A stretch of DNA of 64,000 nt from Centipeda periodontii DSM 2778 (GTDB taxonomy: Bacteria; Bacillota; Negativicutes; Selenomonadales; Selenomonadaceae). Location of the stretch: the NCBI RefSeq assembly GCF_000213975.1, contig NZ_GL892076.1:101854-165853 (forward strand), given 5' to 3'. The position numbers and the translations under genes are program-made. Positions 10,401 through 17,600 of this stretch are shown in pieces; positions within the stretch are counted from its first letter, which is position 1; each line of letters opens with the position of its first letter. The notes under the pieces are model-generated. The model saw only the letters and a program-made list of their open reading frames with translations. It had not been told where the DNA came from and searched no databases.

Positions 10401-10612
10401 TTGGAGACATGGAGTTTCTCTCCTCCTGTATGTATGTGGAACCCGTTGAGGATGAGTCCGATGAGGCGAACGCATACGAATACAGCGAAAAACGCTTCTC
10501 CGAGTTCATGCGTCAGCTCTTGCAGGATGTCGATGCCGGCAGCGGAGAACGCATGAGCAGCCATGTGTTTTTCCAAAAGATGAAGGAGTTGGGCGTTCAT
10601 GTGGAAGAATAA
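7475..10612 (+). CDS. SF1 DNA2/UPF1-like helicase (COG1112 type)
   Basis: 1045 aa. Motifs in order: Walker A GPPGTGKTT (about residue 365), Ia SSQNNKAVDNV, motif II IIDEAGQ (about 711), motif III LGDHKQIPP (about 735), motif IV QYRMPAE (about 785), V DSFQGQE (about 926) and VI RRLNVAMSR (about 958). This order and the Q-Y-R-M and F-Q-G-Q-E motifs define the UPF1/DNA2 superfamily 1 group. Residues 1-350 are unrecognised, with a lysine-rich coiled coil near 150-180; a second helical insertion lies between Ia and II (about 430-640). There is no nuclease motif that I can recognise. The start is the ATGA overlap with the kinase gene, preceded by GGAGGGCGAAGG. Confidence 0.9.
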   Translation: MSTDILLQAESDIVTVSCGISFGVTKTAYEALSSNGKDPNEFLQRLSGAKILIFTLDWGRPKLFTDNGVFQCAFRDTKGEITDNITLIGFAEKSFMDQNLALTRGILISPERGIHVEFTHTNYGRSAWRNGEEYFDEESKKDASAFMDKDTITTIEKHLKKFKKDIEKIEKKTERRLDLAASYATMTNSLEKERKHQAGRLFYRDIQAVHYGRLDRQAYKFITDPLGEEAANAYKEGVQVQVSELGESKTAEIYEANKDEGWLTLLFNRQLNLSNLEKQGYLELSISEVCMDVQLDAVEKLRNGTAAAKYINHVFGKRSTLGFTEQDLSSWERQLREDAKSPKNESQIQAILSGVRAKDILLVMGPPGTGKTTVILEWVRHFVRQEEKRVLISSQNNKAVDNVLERMTGEDGINIIRIGSEAKVQDNVKRYLFERKLENLRKDIETSVTANLFHLNRLEKTWSDIIHRVELLVIAFDTQTEHGIAFRREAPTRLMAPRAHFFRAREKERSVKEEIAYTEQECQRLNEQKNEYARKSVGWATVPYWLGKQWIRFTHARKQRKLKQLNELGILCHEEHCAARNNYKASREEFRKEIFLPYAASRVMRRQRQQEVLHALGVLDFGFFSALRTEEARQSIQSPAQVKSYRESAARELQRLKNVRALVSEWKADGLSQQNYTLKNLLLKSVNLVGATCIGINSQKRFADLDFDVTIIDEAGQIQLHNALVPMSVSNKLIMLGDHKQIPPMTEEAMLTACKAHGIETELLEKSLFEKLYEELPAENKIMLDTQYRMPAEIADTLSKWFYDGKYLSWEGKKALPGKLPFLSQKPYIIIDTSDAGAQRFEESTGKNGAQNEYEAKIIISILKAMSCIPGYLDDLLSSKKEGEQEKLQEVIGIISAYKRQIQYIREKIETVFDDPDAPNMAATLDSFQGQERKLIFYSFTRSANKAPQRPRIGFMKELRRLNVAMSRCKQTLVLIGDMEFLSSCMYVEPVEDESDEANAYEYSEKRFSEFMRQLLQDVDAGSGERMSSHVFFQKMKELGVHVEE

Positions 10613-12026
10613 CACGAATCCGTATGACGGCAAAAAAATACTGGACTTTGTATTTCACGAAATACTGGAAACCTATCCCGCAATTCGGCCCGAAACGGTC
10701 ACGTTTGCGGCGATGGTCTTCTATCCGCTGGCATTGATCGAAGTGGAAACGCAGGAAAAAAGCTTCGAGGACTTTGAAAAGATCGAGCTTTTGCTGCTGC
10801 GATTCATACAGCAAGGCGCCGGAGAAAAAGAGATCTCTGCACTCATGGGGCTTTCTCTCGACTACATCCGTCCGCTGACACGCCTCCTGCGCGGCTATGG
10901 ACATATCGACGGGGAAGGACATCTCACCCCGCTGGGAGAGGAAGCCGTACAGGCGGAACACAAGATACAGCTTCAGACGGGCCGACAGAAAGTCCAGCTG
11001 GATGTACTGAATCTGGCTCTCCTGCCGTGGAAGCGCCAAGTGGACAATTATGTGCTCTATGAGCGCAGAGAGGCATCGACGTGGAATACAGGCGTGCTCT
11101 CCGGCCCCAAGACACTCGATGCAAAGATCATCGAGGAGCGCTTGAAAGAGCAAGGCTATGACGGTGATTTCCTGCAAAAGGCGCGCCATGTGCTCCATAC
11201 AAACCTCGAGGAGATCACGGACATCAAATGTTTAGAGCTAAAATATGCACGCTCCTGCATGCTCCTATTGGACGGCATAACGGATCCCATCGTCTTCGGG
11301 CACCATCGCGTTTCAGATGAGCACGAATTGTATGGAACGAGATCCTATGTGTGGCTCCCCTTCAGCGTCAGTACAGAGGAGCTCCGGCAGCAATACAATT
11401 TCCCGTCAGACACACTTGTGTGTGCAGACGGCGCAGAATATATGCACTCCCTCCGTCAGCTCTTTGGGCAGCTCTACAAAGAAGAGAGCACGAAGATTTA
11501 CGAGGAAAAGAATCAAACGAAACATGAGCGCGGCTCAAGCAAAGAAAAAGAATATGTATTCAAGCAGCATTTTACCAACGCGTACTTCGGCAAAAATGCA
11601 TTTCGCTACCTGCCGGAAAAAGATATGGTCTCCATCACGTCGTCCGGCATGCGTCCGGATGAATTCTCACACAACCTTTTTGAGGTGTTGTATCGCCTTG
11701 GCAGCGGTGACCCCTGCTATATTGCCCACGAGGACGCCTGTGGCATAGTATTGCGCGCCACCGCAGGCGATGACGAAGTTCGCTCGCTGGCAGGATTGAT
11801 TGCGGATACGGCACACCAACACGGAAAGGGAAAAACGGAGGGCATGCTTCGAAGCTGTTTTCATCAATGCAGACGGAAAAAGGAAGTGTCGCGGCAGGAG
11901 GAAAACACGCCTGCCGATCCTCCACACGAAGAAGGCATACGGGAGCCGGAAGAAACGATGGCGGCATCGCTGTCCAAAGCTCTGATTGAGCGGAGAAAAC
12001 AGGAAGAAACGGCACAGCAAAAATGA
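10599..12026 (+). CDS. Winged-helix domain protein of unknown function (last gene of kinase-helicase operon)
   Basis: 475 aa, not recognised as a named family. Residues about 65-110 look like a winged helix (EKEISALMGLSLDYIRPLTR, then GYGHIDGEGHLTPLGEEA as the wing). The middle has EHELYGTRSYVWLPF and a charged segment around residue 300; the last 60 residues are hydrophilic and probably disordered. I looked for an HxKx4D phospholipase D/nuclease motif and other nuclease signatures and saw none. It starts inside the helicase gene (14-base overlap), so it belongs to the same transcript. A DNA-binding or target-recognition role is inference. Confidence 0.6.
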   Translation: MWKNNTNPYDGKKILDFVFHEILETYPAIRPETVTFAAMVFYPLALIEVETQEKSFEDFEKIELLLLRFIQQGAGEKEISALMGLSLDYIRPLTRLLRGYGHIDGEGHLTPLGEEAVQAEHKIQLQTGRQKVQLDVLNLALLPWKRQVDNYVLYERREASTWNTGVLSGPKTLDAKIIEERLKEQGYDGDFLQKARHVLHTNLEEITDIKCLELKYARSCMLLLDGITDPIVFGHHRVSDEHELYGTRSYVWLPFSVSTEELRQQYNFPSDTLVCADGAEYMHSLRQLFGQLYKEESTKIYEEKNQTKHERGSSKEKEYVFKQHFTNAYFGKNAFRYLPEKDMVSITSSGMRPDEFSHNLFEVLYRLGSGDPCYIAHEDACGIVLRATAGDDEVRSLAGLIADTAHQHGKGKTEGMLRSCFHQCRRKKEVSRQEENTPADPPHEEGIREPEETMAASLSKALIERRKQEETAQQK

Positions 12027-12039
12027 TCTTTTTGCCCCC

Positions 12040-12068
12040 TTGCCATCTTACCCATAATAGAGTAAAAT
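12040..12068 (+). promoter_or_regulatory. Putative promoter of the PTS EIIA gene
   Basis: TTGCCA (12040-12045), 17-base spacer, TAAAAT (12063-12068), directly after the stop of the helicase operon. It makes the EIIA gene independent of that operon. Confidence 0.5.
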
Positions 12069-12103
12069 AAATATAAAATTAAAGTTGTAAATGGGAGGAT
12101 TTT

Positions 12104-12466
12104 ATGAAGTACCGCGTTACATTCACCGCCATTGGGGATTTTGCACTGCAGCTGCTTCAGACGCGCGGCAACCTCATCATCTTTGACAAGGACGTTCCCT
12201 ACTCCTACGAGAACATGGTTGTCTCTCACACGAAAGGTACGCTGAGCGACGATGTCAAGGAAGGTGACACCGTTGTCATCGCCGAGCGCAGCTATAAGGT
12301 CACGCACGTCGGCTCGGATGCGAATGCGAATCTGCGTGCACACGGACACGTCACCCTGCACTTTGAGAGCGAAGAATCGAACGAGAAAGTCCAGCCCGGC
12401 GAGATTCACCTCATCGGCGCAGACCTCCCGCGCATCATAACGGGCGACACCCTCGAGATTCTGTAA
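12104..12466 (+). CDS. PTS glucitol/sorbitol-type EIIA component
   Basis: 120 aa, full family length. Matches to SrlB/GutA-type EIIA: VVSHTKGTL, where the His aligns with the phosphorylated histidine region, then VTHVGSDANANLRAHGHVTLHF and the closing IITGDTLEIL. In the classical system it carries phosphate from HPr to EIIB of a sorbitol transporter. No EIIB, EIIC or sugar dehydrogenase gene is nearby, so it is an orphan and could be regulatory or serve a transporter elsewhere. It has its own promoter, a GGGAGG ribosome site and a terminator. Confidence 0.85.
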   Translation: MKYRVTFTAIGDFALQLLQTRGNLIIFDKDVPYSYENMVVSHTKGTLSDDVKEGDTVVIAERSYKVTHVGSDANANLRAHGHVTLHFESEESNEKVQPGEIHLIGADLPRIITGDTLEIL

Positions 12467-12473
12467 TGTATGC

Positions 12474-12516
12474 AAAAGACTGCTGCATGCGCTGAACGCC
12501 GGCGGCAGTCTTTTAT
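12474..12516 (+). terminator. Rho-independent terminator after PTS EIIA
   Basis: AAAAGACTGC pairs with GCAGTCTTTT around a GC-rich loop, followed by a T-rich run. Confidence 0.8.
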
Positions 12517-12606
12517 TTTGCACAGAAGTGACACATATGCTTGCGGAAAGTATTTCCCCCATAGTATACTATCTATTGAATTGTCAAAAGAGAAAGGAGC
12601 CGAGGG

Positions 12607-13008
12607 ATGGATACGGAGAAGAAGCGCTCAATAGAGATCGATGTCATGATGGAGATGATCGACATCTACTGCCGTGGGCAGGGGCACGCCAATCGCACAG
12701 ATCTGCAGGATGACACGCCCGCACTCTGCCCCGACTGCCGCCGTCTCCTCGACTACGCGCGCAAACGCATCATCCGCTGCCCGCGCATGGCGGTCAAGTC
12801 CTTTTGTTCGGCATGCCCCGTCCACTGCTACACCACCGATATGCGGGAACAGATCCGCATCGTTATGCGCTACAGCGGACCTCGGATGCTCCTCCATCGC
12901 CCTCTCATGACTTTGCAGCACATCTGGATCGATCTCGCGGCACGCAGACGTGAAAAAAAACTTGCAAAACGGTCGCAGCACAATCAAAATAAAGGATACC
13001 TCTCATGA
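12607..13008 (+). CDS. YgbA-like (nitrous oxide-stimulated promoter family) cysteine-rich protein
   Basis: 133 aa. It carries the family cysteine pattern: LCPDCRRLLDYA, then RCPRM, then FCSACPVHCYTTDMREQI, followed by MRYSGPRMLLHRP. The cysteines and the HCY motif suggest metal binding. In enterobacteria the homologue ygbA is induced by nitrosative stress; the role here is not shown by sequence. The ribosome site is AAAGGAG. Its stop overlaps the start of the asparaginase gene (ATGA), so the two are coupled. Confidence 0.85.
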   Translation: MDTEKKRSIEIDVMMEMIDIYCRGQGHANRTDLQDDTPALCPDCRRLLDYARKRIIRCPRMAVKSFCSACPVHCYTTDMREQIRIVMRYSGPRMLLHRPLMTLQHIWIDLAARRREKKLAKRSQHNQNKGYLS

Positions 13009-13937
13009 AGAAGATTCTCCTCCTCGCGACGGGCGGCACGATTGCCTCACGGGAAACAGCGCACGGTCTGCGCCCCGCCCTCTCCGGCGAAGATATGCGC
13101 ACCGCCATCGGTGCCGCGGACGCCGCCATCGAAGTCATCGACCTTCTCTCGCTCGACTCCACAAACATCGCGCCCTCCCACTGGCAGATGATCGCGCGCA
13201 GAGTCGCCGATGTACGCACGGACTACGACGGCTTTATCATCACCCACGGCACCGATACGATGGCATATACCGCCGCCGCACTCTACTATATGCTTGAAAA
13301 TATCGACCGCCCCGTTGTCATCACAGGCGCACAGCGTCCACTCGGCAGGGACGGCTCGGATGCGGAGCAAAACCTGCGTCTCGCGTATGAGGCGGCGTGC
13401 AGCGGCTTCGCGGGCGTGTGCGTCGCCTTCGGTGGGCGGTTCATCCACGGCAACGCTGCGAAGAAAATGTATTCGCTTGCAGATGATGCCTTTCGCAGCA
13501 TCGGGCGCGCAGAGGTTGACCTCTCTGCCCCATCTGCGCCATCCGCGCCCTTTCGTCTGCATGACGCCCTCGATGAGCGCGTCGCCGTCATCCGCCTCTA
13601 TCCCGGCATGAAGCCCATCACCATTGATGCACACATCGCATCGGGCTATCGCGGCATCATCCTCGAGGGCTACGGGTGCGGCAGTGTCCCCGGCGACGAT
13701 GCGGAGGAAAGTTTTCTGCCCTCGCTTGACCGCGCACGGACACGCGCCTGCACCGTTGTCCTCACAACACAGTGCATCTATGACGGTGCGGATCTCTCGC
13801 ACTACGAGGTAGGCGTACGTGCGGCACAGCTCGGCGCCCTCGCGGGCGGCAGCCTCCCCATCGAGGCACTCTACGCGCGCCTGATGCAGAGGCTTGCAGA
13901 GACGCCCGAGGGAGAAACGGTGAAATCACTCAAATAA
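13005..13937 (+). CDS. ansA: L-asparaginase
   Basis: 310 aa, cytoplasmic asparagine to aspartate plus ammonia. The first catalytic threonine is in LLATGGTIAS (residues 6-15), the second in ITHGTDTMAYTAAAL (about residue 82), followed by VVITGAQRP. There is no signal peptide, and the length is near the type I enzymes (about 320-340). It overlaps the ygbA-like gene by 4 bases and is followed 13 bases later by the trmO-like gene, so the three probably form one operon. Confidence 0.93.
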   Translation: MKKILLLATGGTIASRETAHGLRPALSGEDMRTAIGAADAAIEVIDLLSLDSTNIAPSHWQMIARRVADVRTDYDGFIITHGTDTMAYTAAALYYMLENIDRPVVITGAQRPLGRDGSDAEQNLRLAYEAACSGFAGVCVAFGGRFIHGNAAKKMYSLADDAFRSIGRAEVDLSAPSAPSAPFRLHDALDERVAVIRLYPGMKPITIDAHIASGYRGIILEGYGCGSVPGDDAEESFLPSLDRARTRACTVVLTTQCIYDGADLSHYEVGVRAAQLGALAGGSLPIEALYARLMQRLAETPEGETVKSLK

Positions 13938-13950
13938 AAAGGAATACATC

Positions 13951-14352
13951 ATGCAGCTTCAAGAAATCGGCGTTGTGCATAACGACTACAAAAACCTTAC
14001 AGACATCCCACGACAGGGACACATGAGTGAGGAGATCTCGGAGATCGAGATTCACCCTGCCTTTACGGACGGACTCCTAAAAATCGAGCAGAACAAATAC
14101 CTCATCGTCCTCTACTGGGCGCATCTGGCGAAACGCGACATACTGAAGACACTGCCGCCCATGTCAAAAGAAATTCACGGCGTATTCGCCAGCCGCTCCC
14201 CCGGTCGCCCGAATCCTCTCTCCCTCTGCATCGCCGAACTCATCGCACGCGAGGGAACCATCCTCCGCGTGAAGGGACTCGATGCCCTCGACGGCAGCAG
14301 CATCATCGACATCAAGCCCTATACACGGATGGATGTCATTCAACTCCCATAA
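13951..14352 (+). CDS. trmO: TrmO/TsaA-type tRNA m6t6A37 methyltransferase
   Basis: 133 aa, UPF0066 fold. The signature VFASRSPGRPNPLSL (about residue 75) and GLDALDGSSIIDIKPYT near the end are both present. By family it methylates N6-threonylcarbamoyladenosine at tRNA position 37 using SAM. It is shorter than E. coli TrmO (235 aa) because it lacks the C-terminal extension, as in many Firmicutes. The ribosome site is AAAAGGA. Confidence 0.85.
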   Translation: MQLQEIGVVHNDYKNLTDIPRQGHMSEEISEIEIHPAFTDGLLKIEQNKYLIVLYWAHLAKRDILKTLPPMSKEIHGVFASRSPGRPNPLSLCIAELIAREGTILRVKGLDALDGSSIIDIKPYTRMDVIQLP

Positions 14353-14360
14353 ATTCTCTC

Positions 14361-14390
14361 ATCCCGTTCATGTTGAACGGGATTATTTTT
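14361..14390 (+). terminator. Rho-independent terminator after trmO
   Basis: Perfect 10-bp stem ATCCCGTTCA / TGAACGGGAT with a 3-base loop, followed by a T-rich tract. Confidence 0.9.
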
Positions 14391-14451
14391 ATGAACTGGA
14401 TTCAGAAACTTTGTATTGAAAAATTAGATTTCGACCATGCGTGAAAAACAC

Positions 14452-14480
14452 TTGTAATGAATCCCATTCGCCTTTATAAT
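14452..14480 (+). promoter_or_regulatory. Promoter of the TonB-dependent receptor gene
   Basis: TTGTAA (14452-14457), exactly 17 bases, TATAAT (14475-14480). It gives a leader of about 140 bases before the ATG at 14630. Confidence 0.7.
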
Positions 14481-14520
14481 ACTCATGCGCTATTTTAACG
14501 CAATTATCTTTTTCATTTAG

Positions 14521-14601
14521 CTTGTCTCACAGATGTACGTATTGGATTCTATTTCCGTGTGTCCTGTGAGCAAGTATGCGCGTTTCCATGGATTGAAACG
14601 C
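14521..14601 (+). promoter_or_regulatory. Structured 5' leader of the TonB receptor gene
   Basis: Two stems are visible: CTTGTCTCACAG (14521-14532) pairs with CTGTGAGCAAG (14564-14574), 11 bp with one bulged T; GCGTTTC (14580-14586) pairs with GAAACGC (14595-14601). No known riboswitch core (for example a B12 box) is recognised. It may be a regulatory leader, or simple mRNA structure. Confidence 0.4.
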
Positions 14602-14629
14602 ATTCACGCATTGTATTAAGGAGGATCTC

Positions 14630-17600
14630 ATGACGAGGAAACAGAGTAAGCGCTCGCTGCATCTGCTCACCTACGCGATTTTGGCAGGACTCACCCTGCC
14701 CGCCTATACGGCATGGGCGGATGACGGGACACAGGGAGGAGGCAAAGTTTCTACTGCGGATATTCATGTGGAGGTGGATGCCGCGCAGGAAGAGGCAAAG
14801 ATGGAGTCCCAACAGAAGACCATCATCACGAAAGAGGACATCGAGAAGAAGCAGGCGAAATCCGTCGAGGACATCATCTTCAGCGAGACGGGCGTCTCGC
14901 GCACGGTGGATGCGATGGGGCGCGTTGGTGTCTCGATCCGCGGCGCAGAGCCGCGCCATACACTGATTCTCGTGGACGGTCAGCCTGTTCTCGGGGACCT
15001 CGCAAAATACTCGGGCGCAGCGGACGAGGTCATGCGCCTCGGCACGGAGAACGTCGAGCGCATCGAGATCATCCAAGGCGCGGCAAGCTCGAAGTACGGC
15101 TCGGACGCGATCGGCGGTGTCGTGAACATCATCACACGCAAGGCGACAAAGGAGCCGGGATTCCAGTTCAACTGGGAGGGGCTAAAGACCAAAAACGACG
15201 ACGGTCTTCCGTTCTCGAACTTCTTCCTGCGTGCAGACTCGGGGCAGATGGGCAAGTTCCGCGTCGGTCTCTCGGGTAGCAAACGCGAGATCATGCCCGT
15301 ATACGCAAGTGTTGCACGACGGAAAACCGATATGGGGTTTGACTATGGTAAGCGCGACTTCAAACCAAACGTTCTGCGCGCCTATGGCGACACGGCAACG
15401 GTCGGTCTGGTCGGAACATACGAGCCGGACAATCGTAATACATTTGAGGTTCGCATGGATCATTATACGGAGGATCTCGTCCGCGATGTCAAGCACTCCG
15501 ACTCTGACCTCGAACCACAGCAGCATTTCAAACGGCAGGCAGACCGCAACTCCTATAACATCGGTTGGACCGGATACAATAATGTGAGCGACTGGAAGGT
15601 CGAACTGAACTCCACCAACATCAAAGAAAACGATGTCTCCCTCATCAACTATGACGGAAAAAGTGTCTACGAAGGAAAGAATGAACTGCGCTATGTGGAC
15701 GATGTCGACCATCGACAGATCGACTTCAAGGCGTCGATGAATACACAGCTGAGCGACAAACACCTGCTCAGCTTTGGTTTCGGAATCACAAACGAATCCG
15801 GAGAGGGCAGTCGTCTCAAGAGTTCGCCGAACACCTCGACGCGCCGCATCGACCCGTGGGATTACGACAAGGGGCTGCGCGTGGATAAACGGGATTGGCT
15901 GACACGCGACGGCGACGAGAAGAAATATGTATGGTCGCATATCCATGACTATAAATTTTCGGGCGAGCGGAATGGCGTGCCGCAGTGGGATGGCGATTAC
16001 GAATACTATTACTATGATAAATTTCACACAGACAGCCACGGCAACGTGCTTCCCACCAAGACGGACGGCACACCCAACCTCGCCCCCAAAGTCACCTATG
16101 AGCAATACAAAGAGTACCGTCTGGACAAAGGAGAGCTCACGAAAAACTGGATGGGGAAGCTGCAGGTTGCGGGCAGCGACATTGACGCTCCGGCATCCTT
16201 CTGGGACGATTACAACGACTTCAAGGCACAACTGGAGGCGCAGAACCCCTCCTTTTACGGTTCCAACATCGTCGATAAATACTACGGCTGGGGGGAACAG
16301 CGAAACCCCAACGCCGTGACATTCAACGGAAAAAAATTCCTTGAGGAGTATTGGAATCGCGACCAGCGCATTACCACAGGCAAGGGCACGATCAACAAAC
16401 AGCATTTCTTTGTCGGTGACACATGGCAGCTCTCGAAGGACACAATTCTCTTCCCCATCCTGCGGCTCGATCACAGCAATCTCTTTGGCACGAACATCTC
16501 CGGCAGTGTCGGTGTGACGCATAACGTCGGCGGCAATGCACACCGTCGCTTCAAGGCGAACATCGGTACGAGTTATGCCGAACCGGGCATGGGCGAACTC
16601 TGGTACAACTGGGAGATGTACGGCAGCAATCCCGTCGGGATCGGAGTTGCACGCATGGGCTGGTGGTGGGCAGGGAATCCGAACCTGAGGCCCGAAAAGT
16701 CCGTCAACATCGACATGAGCATCGAGGGTGAGACGAAGAACACCTATGCGCGTGTCGGTGTCTTCCACAACCGCATCCGCGACTACATGAGTGTCTACTT
16801 CACAGGCAAATATATGGACTTTGCCCCGCAGCTTGGCGACTACGCAAAATGGATGCGGGCGCCGGATATGATCTACAGCTTCAAGAACATCGGACGCGCG
16901 GAGATCACCGGACTCGAAGCAGAGGTGCGTCAGAAGATCGGTCCGCATTGGGATGCACGCCTCGGCTATACCTACCTCCACGCCATCAACAAGAGCGATC
17001 CGCTCATGCCGAAGCGTCTGCTCGACCGCCCGACGCACAAGATCGACATCGGCATCTCCTACGAGGACAAGAAGACGGGCTGGTTCGCACAGCTCTGGGG
17101 CGACTACTATATCCGTATGCTGGACAGCAATACGCTTGCGAACAGGGCAAACTACTGGCCGGATATTCTGTCCGGTAGCAGTGCCGTGTATGGCAGGCAA
17201 GAGTATCAGGAAAAAACGTTCGGCATCTGGAATTTCATGGTGCAGAAGAAGCTCAGTGAAGATGCCATGGTCTACGTCGGCGTGAACAACATCTTCAACC
17301 ATCGTGACGACGACCGCGCGACACAGGAGCGCGTCTACCGCATTGGCGCGAACTTCAAGTTCGACACGGCGGGTCCGAAGAAGAGCCTCCTCACAAACGG
17401 TACGACCGAGATGGGGGCACAGGAAGAGGCACTGCTGAACAAGTTCCTTGCCCGCCCGTTCGACGAGAGCAAGGCGATGGGCGTCAACCTCATTGGCGAC
17501 TATCAGCTGCGCTGGACGGCGCACAACGGAACGAACCGCCCGCAGTCGACCTATACGGAGGACTCCTCCGTCAGTGAGGGCGCCGTCCGCAACATGCGCG

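Noticed and set aside
10599-12026. Possible phospholipase D nuclease motif, which would make the operon a Mokosh type
   Set aside because: I looked for HxKx4D; the nearest segment (HQHGKGKTEGM) lacks the Asp and context.
14391-14629. Cobalamin riboswitch ahead of the TonB receptor
   Set aside because: No B12-box-like conserved core is visible; only two simple stems.
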